Part shown: positions 1 to 9,800 of the stretch, piece after piece
How the letters are laid out: each line of letters begins with the position of its first letter
Position numbering within the stretch: position 1 is the stretch's first letter
From: Mucilaginibacter oryzae
GTDB taxonomy: Bacteria; Bacteroidota; Bacteroidia; Sphingobacteriales; Sphingobacteriaceae
DNA: 64,000 nt
Direction: 5' to 3'
NCBI RefSeq assembly: GCF_003148845.1
Contig: NZ_QGHA01000011.1
Coordinates: 1 to 64,000 of the forward strand
Position numbers and translations under genes: made by a program
Notes under the pieces: model-generated
Seen by the model: only the letters and a program-made list of their open reading frames with translations
Databases searched by the model: none
Told to the model about the DNA's origin: nothing

Positions 1-164
1 TCTTGTAAGGCCAGTTCGCCACCTTGTTCGTAAAGTTCCTTGAACCTGTAGAAACTATCACGGGAATAGCCCATCACTTTACAGGCCTGTGATACGTTAC
101 CTAAATGCTCGGCAAGCTCCAATATGCCCATCTTGTTTTTGATGATCTTTGCTTGGGTTGTCAT
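1..164 (-). CDS. IS481-type transposase, N-terminal fragment cut by the window edge
   Basis: Reading leftwards from an ATG at 164, the frame gives about 54 residues beginning MTTQAKIIKNKMGILELAEH and continuing with VSQACKVMGYSRDSFYRFKE, then runs off the window. This is the N-terminal helix-turn-helix and leucine-zipper-like segment that I know from IS481-family transposases of Bacteroidota; the DDE catalytic core would lie beyond position 1. The family binds the terminal inverted repeats of its element and moves it by cut-and-paste or copy-out chemistry. The start fits because only about 65 bp separate it from the stop codon of the next gene, as expected for an insertion-sequence end. An IS3-family orfA is the alternative, but the motif string fits IS481 better. 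Confidence 0.75.
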   Translation of the reverse strand, partial: MTTQAKIIKNKMGILELAEHLGNVSQACKVMGYSRDSFYRFKELYEQGGELALQ

Positions 165-222
165 AATGCTAATCTCTGTTACGTGCGTTAATTAATCGTA
201 ACTGTCAGATTAAATTGTGACT
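1..222 (-). mobile_element. End of an IS481-like insertion sequence
   Basis: The transposase fragment plus about 58 bp of non-coding DNA runs up to the 3' end of the ABC-3C ATPase gene. A likely terminal repeat lies around 201-220 (contains CTGTCAGATTAAATTGTGAC). The other end and any target duplication are outside the window, so the exact border is uncertain. The insertion would lie within about 30 bp of the ATPase stop codon at 230-232 and leaves the coding region intact. Confidence 0.5.
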
Positions 223-229
223 ATCTCAG

Positions 230-3200
230 TTAATTCCTCACTTTTCCAAAAGTTTCAAGTTCTAAAAATTTTGAATTAAACACTCCTGATGGTATTTTTT
301 TTTGCAACAGATTATGGAAGTTTTCATCATGGGTCGACAATATAATCTGTTTACCAAAGTTCACGACCAGGCTACGAATGAGGTCTATTGTCGACAAAAT
401 ATTGATGCTATCAAGTGACTGGATCGGGTCGTCGATGAATATACAATTGATCTGTTCCCCATCGTCATCGTGCGCATTCAGTGCTTTCGCCAAAAAGATG
501 CTTAAGCTAAGGATGTTGGTCTGTGCCGTACTGAAATATAAGTTGGGAATGATGTGTTCATCTTCCGATCCGGTAACGAAGACATTCAATTTCGGTTTAT
601 TATCGTTAAAATCGCATTTGAATTTTATGCGTTTATAATTCGGATGCGGATCAATTTTTTGGTACAACTGATTGATGAGATCCTCGTAAAAGAAGGATTG
701 GATCTGTTCGTCGATGATCGCAGCTAAGCGATTTTTCTCAATGTAAAGGCGTTCGTTCAACTTTTCAGTTAAGAACGAAAGTCGTTCGTTGACCTTTTCG
801 ATCTTGTCCCGCCCCGCAGTATAACGGAGTAATGGCATTACGTTGTTCTTAAACCCTTCTATTTTCTCCAGTTCTTCGATCAATATCTTTGTGCGTTCTG
901 CGCTTTCTTTGGTGTTATTCTCGGCCTGGCTTAATATATCTGTTTCGTTGCCGGCCACCTGATCAAATTGGGGCGATAAGTATCGGGAGAGGAAGGTTTC
1001 AAACCCATTCACGAATTCGCTGCTCTGACGCAACTGCTCTTCCAACGTCGTTATATCGGTACTAAGCTTTAGCTCATTGTACTCTTTTAATCCTTCAGAA
1101 AGTGTACGGATCTCGTCAGATACTTGTTTCTCATCGAGTATGACGGTCTCCAGGTCTTTATTGAGCGCGGCCAGCAAGGAGGCGATCTCTTCAGCGCCAT
1201 AATCAGTATATCCTTTTTTACGAAGGAACTGGTCAACGTGAATGAATTCCTCGGTAAGGCGGAAGGCCCGCATGCCGTTCTCGATGTTCTGGATCGTCTT
1301 TCGCCACGATTCTATGAAGGTCTTTTGGTCATCCAATTTCTTCTGCAATTCCGCGATAGCATCCAATTTAGATTTGGATGATTTCTGTTGCTCGCTGAGC
1401 TGCTGTTCGAGCAATGCCGAATAATCCGTTATCGTTACGCCATTGATCCTTACGAACAGGTCTTTCTGTTTCGCCTCTGATGCAGCTAGGCGTGTCCTGA
1501 TCTGTTCCCTTTGGGCTATCCATTGTCCTTTCTGAAGATTGAGGCGGGTGGCATTGTTTTTCAAAGCAGCGAGTTCCTTATTCAAGATATCCAATATTTC
1601 CCTCTTTGCTTCGCTGATGCCGTTAACCTTACCCGATATAGCAGTGTTCAGTTCGTTTTTTAAGACTATCTTTTCCTGTACCGCATCATTGAGTAATGGG
1701 TTCTTCAATATCCGCTCGGAAAGTATTTCAAAACTTTCGTATTGGTGCAGGCAGACGGGGCAGGTATCGGTGTTGCTTTTATTGACAAATGCTGAGGAAA
1801 GGACAACCAGTTGTTTAAGTTCGTTATTAAGGTCTGTCTGGCTGGCGATCTTGCCTTCTATCCGCTTCAGGTCAGCATTCAATTTTTTGAGGTCTTCCTC
1901 AAGTGTGTTGATCACCGAAAGGCGTTGGGCGATCTCCGGTGTGTGATCCGTCCTGGCCTCGAAGTCATTTTTTGAGATCAGGTCAAGAAAGACTGAACTC
2001 CTCCTTTGCTGTTCGGTATTTAGCTGGGTCTCCTTGTCGTTAGTATCGATATTTTGAACGAGCGTTTTCAACTGTTCGTTGATCTGTTCTATCTCAGCAG
2101 TCAACTCGTTGATCGAATGCTCGATATTTGGTAGGTCGGATTGCCGCTGGGTAAGATCGAACAGGACAGCATTGATCGCCTTTAACTCCGCCTGGGCATT
2201 AGTCAGCAGCGTATTGATCCGGGTAAGTTCGTTCTCCGCGTCCAAAACTTTGCGCTTTTGGCTGTCCATCTCAACTGATTGCTCGTTGATCCTTTGGGTG
2301 CTGTTCAGATAAAGCGGAAATTGTCTTGATATGTCTTCCGCTTCTTTATGATCTGCAGCGGTCTGATTAAGTAACATCACGATATGCGCAAGCCTATTCC
2401 TTGCTTTGCTAAGTTCCTGGAACCGAGCCTGTGCTGCCTTCAGTACCTTTAACCTTTCCTCGTCGCTGTCCTTTTTTTTCCGGAGCATGCCATATTCGTC
2501 CTTTTTGAATTGTTGCTCCCTGATCTGGTCGAGATCGGTCGTGGTCGAAGTGAGGTGATTTTGCAACTCCACTAACCTTTCGGCGATCGTATCTGAGAAT
2601 TGAAGGAAATCGGTCTCGGAGAATTCGGGTGTTATTTTTTCTATCGTTTCGCCTTGTTTGATCAGTTCAGCTATGCGCAGGTTGATCTTTTCAAGGACTT
2701 GGTCGTCCACATCTTTTGGAAGCTCGAGCTCAAGCTTTTCTACCTCTTTACGAAGCTGTTCAATCTCGTTCTCATTGACCTTTATCAAGCAGAGGATGTT
2801 CGTATAGATCCTATTCAGATCAGCGTCCCCGAAAAGCTTCATGAACTTATCGTAACGTTCACCGGGATCATCCTCACGCAAAAATGCATCGATGTTATCC
2901 TGCGTCAGGATGACATCACGGAACTTGATTGCCTCCGTTATCTTTTCATCGAAATGATAATCAGAACTATCGACCCTTCCCTTTTTCAGGGAGCGGAATT
3001 TTGGCAGAGGCTGATCAAGTAGATGAAGTCGCACGAAACTCTCACGGTCGGCCGGACTGTTCTTATTGCGTAGGATAAATTGCGGAGACTTTTTGTTAGC
3101 TAATTCATAATTGAGGTGCTTTTCATCACTTGCATAGCTTTTGATGCGGCTTTGCCTGATGAAACGGTAGATGTTAGCGGTGATGCCCCATTCGACAGCA

Positions 3201-3349
3201 TCGTAAAACGACGTCTTTCCAAATCCATTCGGCGCGTACAGCGATACAAAGTCGGCTGTCTTGCCATCTGGCAATGTAAAGTCAAAAGTACAATCTTTTA
3301 ATTCGTCATAGGCCCTGAAGGCCTGTATCTCAACTTTGCTGATCTTCAT
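230..3349 (-). CDS. Rad50/SMC-like ATPase of an ABC-three-component (ABC-3C) conflict system
   Basis: A 1039-residue protein with the layout of Rad50/SccC-type ATPases. The N-terminus has an ABC P-loop variant (APNGFGKTS, residues 39-47). Long coiled coils follow, broken near residue 531 by a CPVC zinc-hook motif. The C-terminal half-site carries a signature-like segment (STAQTNILSLSIFLAK), Walker B (FIDDPIQSLD) and an H-loop (ILSTHDE). It probably dimerises on a target and gates the protease and hydrolase encoded upstream. It is the last gene of a four-gene operon and overlaps the middle component by 20 nt. ABC-3C systems are described as biological conflict modules; the specific trigger is unknown. 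The neighbours argue against a house-keeping Rad50, and no SbcD-like nuclease is adjacent. Confidence 0.85.
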   Translation of the reverse strand: MKISKVEIQAFRAYDELKDCTFDFTLPDGKTADFVSLYAPNGFGKTSFYDAVEWGITANIYRFIRQSRIKSYASDEKHLNYELANKKSPQFILRNKNSPADRESFVRLHLLDQPLPKFRSLKKGRVDSSDYHFDEKITEAIKFRDVILTQDNIDAFLREDDPGERYDKFMKLFGDADLNRIYTNILCLIKVNENEIEQLRKEVEKLELELPKDVDDQVLEKINLRIAELIKQGETIEKITPEFSETDFLQFSDTIAERLVELQNHLTSTTTDLDQIREQQFKKDEYGMLRKKKDSDEERLKVLKAAQARFQELSKARNRLAHIVMLLNQTAADHKEAEDISRQFPLYLNSTQRINEQSVEMDSQKRKVLDAENELTRINTLLTNAQAELKAINAVLFDLTQRQSDLPNIEHSINELTAEIEQINEQLKTLVQNIDTNDKETQLNTEQQRRSSVFLDLISKNDFEARTDHTPEIAQRLSVINTLEEDLKKLNADLKRIEGKIASQTDLNNELKQLVVLSSAFVNKSNTDTCPVCLHQYESFEILSERILKNPLLNDAVQEKIVLKNELNTAISGKVNGISEAKREILDILNKELAALKNNATRLNLQKGQWIAQREQIRTRLAASEAKQKDLFVRINGVTITDYSALLEQQLSEQQKSSKSKLDAIAELQKKLDDQKTFIESWRKTIQNIENGMRAFRLTEEFIHVDQFLRKKGYTDYGAEEIASLLAALNKDLETVILDEKQVSDEIRTLSEGLKEYNELKLSTDITTLEEQLRQSSEFVNGFETFLSRYLSPQFDQVAGNETDILSQAENNTKESAERTKILIEELEKIEGFKNNVMPLLRYTAGRDKIEKVNERLSFLTEKLNERLYIEKNRLAAIIDEQIQSFFYEDLINQLYQKIDPHPNYKRIKFKCDFNDNKPKLNVFVTGSEDEHIIPNLYFSTAQTNILSLSIFLAKALNAHDDDGEQINCIFIDDPIQSLDSINILSTIDLIRSLVVNFGKQIILSTHDENFHNLLQKKIPSGVFNSKFLELETFGKVRN

Positions 3350-3896
3350 TTTTAATGTTCTGAGCTATCTGTGAAAGGATCTGTTCTGATTCGGTTATAG
3401 ACTGTTTGCCGGGTTTGAGGGCCATATCTTTGATCAGGTCCCAGATCGCCGAGTCTGTACCGGTATCGAGAGAAAGCGTGATTTTCTTTGTCTCTTCCGG
3501 GTCGTAAATAATATCAACGTTCGTTATGTGTTCATTGATGATATCGTTAACGCCGATGTCAGAGATCTCTTCATCGTAATTATCTAATATGATCTTTCTG
3601 CTGGAGAACCGGTCATTCTCTATTTTATACTTTAGGGCGAGTGAGACTTCCGACTTGCATAGATAGAACATGTATATGTTCCACACATCGAAATCTTCGG
3701 TCAGCTCTGCCTGGTAAAGCCCGGCAACATTTCCGGAGACATTGTTCCATGTCTTTCCAAGGTGCTTCTCTTCTTCAAAATAGAAGACAAAAACGCTGAC
3801 ATTCCCTTTGTATTCGATCAGCTTGAATGTGACGAACTCGTTTGGATAACGATCCCGAAAGAATTGAGTGATATCGTGATTATGTGAAGATAGCAT
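3330..3896 (-). CDS. ABC-3C middle component
   Basis: A 188-residue alpha/beta protein with no catalytic motif. Its central part (DFDVWNIYMFYLCK near residues 68-81) resembles the middle-component family that accompanies ABC-3C ATPases and is thought to bridge ATPase and effector. The gene overlaps the protease by 17 nt upstream and the ATPase by 20 nt downstream, so translational coupling and stoichiometric production are likely. Its position between effector and ATPase is the main support for the call. Sequence alone would only give a hypothetical protein. Confidence 0.7.
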   Translation of the reverse strand: MLSSHNHDITQFFRDRYPNEFVTFKLIEYKGNVSVFVFYFEEEKHLGKTWNNVSGNVAGLYQAELTEDFDVWNIYMFYLCKSEVSLALKYKIENDRFSSRKIILDNYDEEISDIGVNDIINEHITNVDIIYDPEETKKITLSLDTGTDSAIWDLIKDMALKPGKQSITESEQILSQIAQNIKNEDQQS

Positions 3897-5178
3897 TGAA
3901 TTCGGTTTTAAGTTTTTCTAAAAGTTCAGTCTCATTCAGTGCAGAGAAGTTAAAGTATTCGTCTTCTTTATCGATGATCCCCATGCGCTGGAAGGCATAT
4001 AAATGCATCAGTTTGAAATTTTGCAGTGGGTGCGTGAGGCCGATGTCGATCTGCATCTGTTTCTTCGTCACCGGATTCGCGCTGATGATGTTTGGGATCA
4101 TTTTATTGGCAATGAACCATTTTACTGGCGTCGCCTGGGTGGCAACGATTACCTTTGCGTTCGGTGCCATACCGTAAAAGTTCGAGCGGAATATTTGGGG
4201 TAATTCGTTTGTCCAATCACCATCTGTATCCGAATAGATCAGACGAAACTCATTAAAAAGGCTTTCGATGTTTTGGTCGCTGATCTGCTCTTCCTTAATG
4301 ATGCGAAGGATCACAAGGAACTCCAGCCATGCGATCCAAAGGCCGCGGCTGCCAAGGACTGTCTTAGCTTCCTCGTGTACCAACAGTTTATCGGTAAAAA
4401 AGTCCCTTATCACCGTCGGAGTAAGCTGGTTTTCGATAATCTCATCGGTAATATCCTGCAAGAATGCTCGGGTAAAATCCATTTGCGATCCGCCATAGCA
4501 ACCTTCTAGCTTCAACGCATAGCTTTTTAAGGACGAAAAGCAAAGCAGGTGTTCGGAAACTAATGGTACGAGTTCATCGTGCTTTGCTATGATCTCGTCA
4601 AAGAACGCTAAGGGCATGATATCGACGTTATTCAACATCTCATCATTATCGTCAGCGGCCATTTTCGACTGGATACCCGCAAGATAATGTTGGCCATTAG
4701 CAGAATAGAAGATACCGCCTCCTGAAAGCCCGACGATCTCGCCGTATGTGGACGGTGTGCTGAGCTTGCATTCAACATAGTTGTATTCCTTTGTGTTCCG
4801 GGAGGTCAATTTATCCATCCTGAAGCCATATGGTTTTTTTGACCGACTATTGGGGAAACCGGCGAGCGTTATTTCTGTTTCGATGGTCAATGGGGTTTCC
4901 CACCTCGCAAGAGATTCGATCTGAAGGGAGTTCTCCACCTTCAATATCGCGGCGTCTTTGTGAATATTGTCATTCAGGAACGGGCCGGCAAGTACTTTGA
5001 GCGGTACTTCCTTTGGGTTTCCATCCCCATCTATGAAACGCCTCTTAACAGTTATATTTTGACCTTCGACCAAATGTTTCGCTGTCAGTACATACATATA
5101 GTCGACCCCGTGCACTTTAAAAGTGCAGCCACTTCCCCCACAGACGATTAGCGAAAAATCAATATAGTCGTGTTTCAT
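3880..5178 (-). CDS. Trypsin-like serine protease with C-terminal ABC-3C domain
   Basis: A 432-residue protein. The first ~210 residues form a trypsin/Deg-like domain with a complete apparent triad: His35 in TAKHL, Asp75 in HKDAAIL and Ser152 in GLSGGG. The remaining ~220 residues are alpha-helical and match the position of the ABC-3C effector-coupling domain. There is no signal peptide, so the protease acts in the cytoplasm. In this family the protease is the effector and would cleave host or invader proteins once released by the ATPase; the substrate cannot be read from sequence. Its start codon overlaps the stop of the MBL gene by one base (TAATG), indicating translational coupling. Confidence 0.8.
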   Translation of the reverse strand: MKHDYIDFSLIVCGGSGCTFKVHGVDYMYVLTAKHLVEGQNITVKRRFIDGDGNPKEVPLKVLAGPFLNDNIHKDAAILKVENSLQIESLARWETPLTIETEITLAGFPNSRSKKPYGFRMDKLTSRNTKEYNYVECKLSTPSTYGEIVGLSGGGIFYSANGQHYLAGIQSKMAADDNDEMLNNVDIMPLAFFDEIIAKHDELVPLVSEHLLCFSSLKSYALKLEGCYGGSQMDFTRAFLQDITDEIIENQLTPTVIRDFFTDKLLVHEEAKTVLGSRGLWIAWLEFLVILRIIKEEQISDQNIESLFNEFRLIYSDTDGDWTNELPQIFRSNFYGMAPNAKVIVATQATPVKWFIANKMIPNIISANPVTKKQMQIDIGLTHPLQNFKLMHLYAFQRMGIIDKEDEYFNFSALNETELLEKLKTEFNAIFT

Positions 5179-6239
5179 TATTCTTCAATAACAATTCCGT
5201 CCACAGCGCTATTTGTCCTGAACTCTATAAATTTGCGATCTTCTGCTGTAAAGATATCGTCGATACGGTTTGGATAGTTGAACCTGATCAGCGGATTCGT
5301 TTTACTTTTCAAGATTTTGGCAAGGCCTTTTTTGTCCGGATGGCCATGTTTATTGCCGTTAGTGGTGACCACGAACTGGTCGGTATCTATCATTTCCAAA
5401 AGCTCCAAACTGATATTGCGGTTACTACCATGGTGGCTGAGCTTAACGGCCTCGGCCGGAACAGGATTTTTTTTATCATATTCAAAGATCTTGAATCCGT
5501 TAATAAGAGTGTCAGCGTGGGCGTCGGCAAGGAAAAGGTAATTTCTCTTGTTGTACACCCAGATGAAAGCTATGGAGCTGCCGTTATGTATGCTCCCGTC
5601 GGGATCTGAGACCAGGCCGGCTAGATAGTGTTCTAAACTTTGGTCATAGTCGGTCGCTACCGAGGTCATTGAATCTGATGCTTCCCTGAACCATTTGTCG
5701 TGCAACTCCTTCAGGCCGGGCCTGGACGGGGAAAGGATCTTAAAAATCGAACCTTTGAAGTCCAGACATTGCCCTTGTACAACAACTACTTCGTCCCATA
5801 TTTGGGCTTCACGTATAAGCTTCTCGAAGGTAACTCCCTGGTTGACGCCTGTATTTGTCGTGTCTTGTGGAACCAGGGGCAACTCTGGTATCTTGACCTC
5901 GGGCTCGTTCAGGTAGCCGGCGATGGTCTTACCGCTATTAAACCAAACTTCGCCAATTAAGCCAAGGGCGTCCTCATCAATTTCGAACCATTTGAGTATA
6001 CCACCGATATGATCATCGTCGATGTGCGTAAGAATCAAAAGGTCGATCTTTTCTTTTCGTTGCCTGATGCCTTCCACGAGTAATTTCAGGGGACCGCTTA
6101 TGATAGTATTCTTTTTTCCTTTGGTCTGGTAGGTCTGTCTTGTTCCGCCATCGATCAGAATGTTGACGGTGGCATTTCCATACACATAAGTGATGAAGAT
6201 GGCGTCTCCATTGTATGCCGGTAAAAATTCAATGCGCAT
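5178..6239 (-). CDS. MBL-fold hydrolase (ComEC/Rec2-like) leading the ABC-3C operon
   Basis: A 353-residue metallo-beta-lactamase-fold protein. The metal-binding motif is THIDDDHIGG (residues 71-80), the variant seen in the soluble hydrolase domain related to ComEC. Further conserved stretches are LIDGG near residue 28, LSHHGSN in the second half and a late NKHGHPDKKG stretch. It has no transmembrane segments, so it is not a competence channel. The reaction could be phosphodiester or nucleotide hydrolysis. It is the promoter-proximal gene, separated by a single-base TAATG overlap from the protease. MBL-fold partners of this type recur next to trypsin-like conflict effectors, so I read it as a second effector or a regulator of this system. 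Confidence 0.75.
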   Translation of the reverse strand: MRIEFLPAYNGDAIFITYVYGNATVNILIDGGTRQTYQTKGKKNTIISGPLKLLVEGIRQRKEKIDLLILTHIDDDHIGGILKWFEIDEDALGLIGEVWFNSGKTIAGYLNEPEVKIPELPLVPQDTTNTGVNQGVTFEKLIREAQIWDEVVVVQGQCLDFKGSIFKILSPSRPGLKELHDKWFREASDSMTSVATDYDQSLEHYLAGLVSDPDGSIHNGSSIAFIWVYNKRNYLFLADAHADTLINGFKIFEYDKKNPVPAEAVKLSHHGSNRNISLELLEMIDTDQFVVTTNGNKHGHPDKKGLAKILKSKTNPLIRFNYPNRIDDIFTAEDRKFIEFRTNSAVDGIVIEE

Positions 6240-6790
6240 TGTAATAAGGTTTATTGTAAATATAACTTTTTGATGTTGATTGGCAATTCAAATGACGGAA
6301 TAAAAATCATTCAATAAAACTAATATGCATGCAAACTAAAAAGTTGTTAAAGACACAGTATAATTTCGCGTATACTAATAACAAAAAGTTCCTAACTGGG
6401 CAAAACTCGAACCGACTATTAGAACAATCGCGTATTTAAGTGAACTAGAACACTTTTAACGATCCCCCTGAATGTGTACTATTCGAACATCACAGTTTAT
6501 GATTCAACTACTACTCGGCGACCTAATAAGAAAAAGGGCTTTTCTGGATCAGTGGATATTCGGAGCCATTGACCAATGCACTCCGAAATGAGTTCGCAAT
6601 GTTACGTTACACTTTGACCATGATATGTACTCGAATTAGATAACTAAAATTGAAATTCCTCTGTGGGCCTCCCTGTTTTGAAAACTTGTGTATAGCCTTT
6701 CCTTAGATTATAGTTTATTTATTGGAAAAACCTTTCAAGAAAAAATAGCCAAACACTTAAAACTGCTATTGCCTATAAGACTTAAAATAA
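6240..6790. other. Intergenic, AT-rich, no gene seen
   Basis: About 550 bp between the ABC-3C operon start and the terminator of the next gene. The part next to 6240 must hold the promoter of the MBL-protease-ATPase operon, but I see no exact TAnnTTTG element there. No open frame with coding character was found on either strand. Confidence 0.5.
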
Positions 6791-6792
6791 AA

Positions 6793-6820
6793 AGAACCGG
6801 TTGGGCCGGTTCTCTTTTTT
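6793..6820 (-). terminator. Intrinsic terminator of the SMEK-STAND gene, probably bidirectional
   Basis: An 8-bp stem (AGAACCGG at 6793-6800 with CCGGTTCT at 6806-6813) and a 5-nt loop. An A-run on the left serves as U-tract on the minus strand, and a T-run on the right does so on the plus strand. It lies about 50 bp past the stop codon of the minus-strand gene. Confidence 0.75.
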
Positions 6821-6867
6821 GCGCCATACCGGACACTATTGATTTAATAACATAAAGCGAGGCGTCG

Positions 6868-9800
6868 CTACCTGCTTCTTATCCATTTCGTTACGTTGGC
6901 AGGGGGTTCCAGATCAAGGTGGTAAACTAGCGTTTTAAAAAGAACTTTCGCTCTTTTTTTACCAGATTCCTGGCTAAATCTCGGAACACTTTCGGTTGCC
7001 CATATACCAAAATCGTAAAATTCAGATTGGTGCTGGTCCGCTTTGATCCTCCAGAACCTCTCAAAAAATGGGGCTATGATCAGGTCCCAAATCTGAGAAA
7101 AGATACCGGCGTAATGGCTTTCCATCCGGTTAACAATGCTCAGATGAAGATTCGCAGCTTCTTTCGCACTGGCATGTAAACTCACCAAAAGGTAACTGAT
7201 CATCTGAACTTCAACCATATAATCGCCTTCGTAGCTGTTCATCCTTTGATGGAAATCCCAAACATCAAATCGGCCTTTCATAGCTACTGCAAATATCTCA
7301 CGGATAAAGTTCAACGTAATCGGATCAGTAATGGATAATGCAGGGTTATCAAAAAGGTCTGCTGTTAGCTGATCGATTTCATCAATAGCAATTTTCCCTT
7401 CCATGATATCGGGTATGACTCGGATGATGATAGGCGCGAAAAGATAATCGTAAAACAAACCATCATTGTTGTTAATTCGCTCCGAAGTTTTTCTGACTTC
7501 CTCGTCAAACCCACTCTCTCCCGGCTTTATCGACTGCGGACGGTAATGCTGCCGGATATAATTGAACACATTGAGCGCTTTACCATAATCCCGGTCAATA
7601 ATTAAATAAACAAGACTGCAATGTAACAGGATCGCGAACCTCGGCTCCTCTACGTCCAGCATGATCTGAATACAGATCAATGCCCATTTACGGGCAGTGT
7701 CATAGTCTCCTAATGTCTGATAAGTGACCTGGAACATATTCGCAGACATGAATCGCCGCTCCGGGTTGTAGATACCTGATTCATGGATCTTGTCATCCAA
7801 AAAATAGAACGAACCTCGTTTGGGTACTGAGTAAGCACCAAACTCCGACTCTGTTGGCGCTACGCCTTTGGTAAGTATCTGCGCCACATAATTGGCAGAA
7901 CTACCAAAACGAACAACTTGCGCCCGATGCTCCGGGCTATCGTCAAATATTTTATTCAGAAGGTCATAACCTGTTTCAAATGACGCTACAGAACCATTAA
8001 TATCTCCAGCCAGCCACTTCGCTATAGCAACTTCTCCATAATTTCTGACAATTTCTATAGGTGGGAAAAAAGAATTTGAAAGTATGGAGTCTAAAGCTCT
8101 CTGAGTAAACCTCAATGCCAGTGATGGGTTTTCGTCTCCGACAAGTTGAGCATAAACCCTAAAGCTAACTACCTGTTCCGTGAAAAATTCAGACAGCTTT
8201 AGCTCAACAACCTGTTCTAAATAAAATATCGCCTTTTCTTTATTTCCTGCTGCGAAGAACTGCCGCCCTAACTCATCATATACCAAAACTTTATAAACTG
8301 GATCAGAATTAATAAAGGAATGATAAATACCAACCAGTTCTTCCGTCTGGTTCATTCTATTCAAATCCTCACCTATTATTACGACCAGATTGCGCAGGCA
8401 GTAAGCCGTTATCAAACCAAGCCCAGACTTAACTGATCTATCCAGTATATAGAAAAGGAGCTGCTGAAGCTCATTGACCTGTGCTATCTGGCGCCCACCA
8501 ATTAAGTTGAAATAAAGTGAAAGACCTGCTGCAACGTAAGCATGATTATCCTCGATATCAACAGGAAAGCTGCTTAGATACAGTTTATCTACCTCATCAA
8601 ACCAGCTTTCAAAATCAGCTCGCGTGCGGCAATTGCTAAAGGGCAACCAAATAGCATTTTGGAGTTCTTTCTGATCGAGTTCTCCCTGCGCGTCTGCAAA
8701 AAGCTCCTTTAAAGGCACATTCTGAATGGCCAATACCAGATGACGCATGGCGTCAAGGGGCTCGCTGTTGACCAATGCTTGGAAAAACGACATGTGCGTC
8801 ATTCCAACCACCCTCTCACTTACTTCTTCGGTAGCTAAAATCTGCTTAATATCATCAAGCAGGAAATCATATGGCTCTTTTGCCGCCATACAAATATTTA
8901 CCTGCAAGAAACGTATAAAAATCCGCGTGGTTACATTAACTTCAACAGGGATCGGGCTATAAAACCAATGAAGTGTAAAACCCCATTCGAAAAACAAAGA
9001 AGGCTTCTTCATTGATTCCCGAAGTATAGAGATCAACAGGAAGGAAGCGTCCGTATAAACACCAGCATTAACGAAATAGTGAAAGGCTTTACTAACATCG
9101 AATTGATCAAGCGTTCCCTTTTTGATCAGCAATTTTGCCAGGGAGATATTGACGGCTTTTGCCGTTTCCTGACTTACATTAGTTTCTAATCTCCGAATTA
9201 AAGGGGAAAGTTGAAACTTACCGGGCTGACTCGTTTGTATCCAGACTCCTTTCAACCGCTCAAACTTTTGGCGAAAATGATTGATTGCCGGTCCTACATT
9301 TCCGAGCGCTTCTACTTCTTTACTGCCAAACGTTCCTATGATCAACTGACACCTATAAAGCAGCTCCAATGTTGCCTCATCCTCCGTAGAAGAAATTATT
9401 TTACTATAAATTTCATGATTAAGCTGATCATTATAATCGTTCTTAAAGATCCGGTTAATAACAGCCTCATCTGTCGCCCATTCATTATCTTTTAAATAGT
9501 CAGCGATACTATTAACTACAACAGGATAACCTTCCGACAGGACCTGCACAGTTTTAACATGACTTTCCAATACTTCATCCGGGATATTCATAAACTTTAA
9601 AACTTCACTGGTATCCTGTTCGGTAAATAAAGGGATCTGATCCACTACAAGATGTCTGGAGAACCTGCTCTTAAAATTCAATGGCGGCTGGAAATTACTT
9701 GTTAGAATAACCGCAATCCCGTGCTTGATCGCAGTAGACACAAATCCGGTTAGAAAACGCACGCTTTTATCATTAGCTGCCAGGTCTGGTAGGTCATTTA

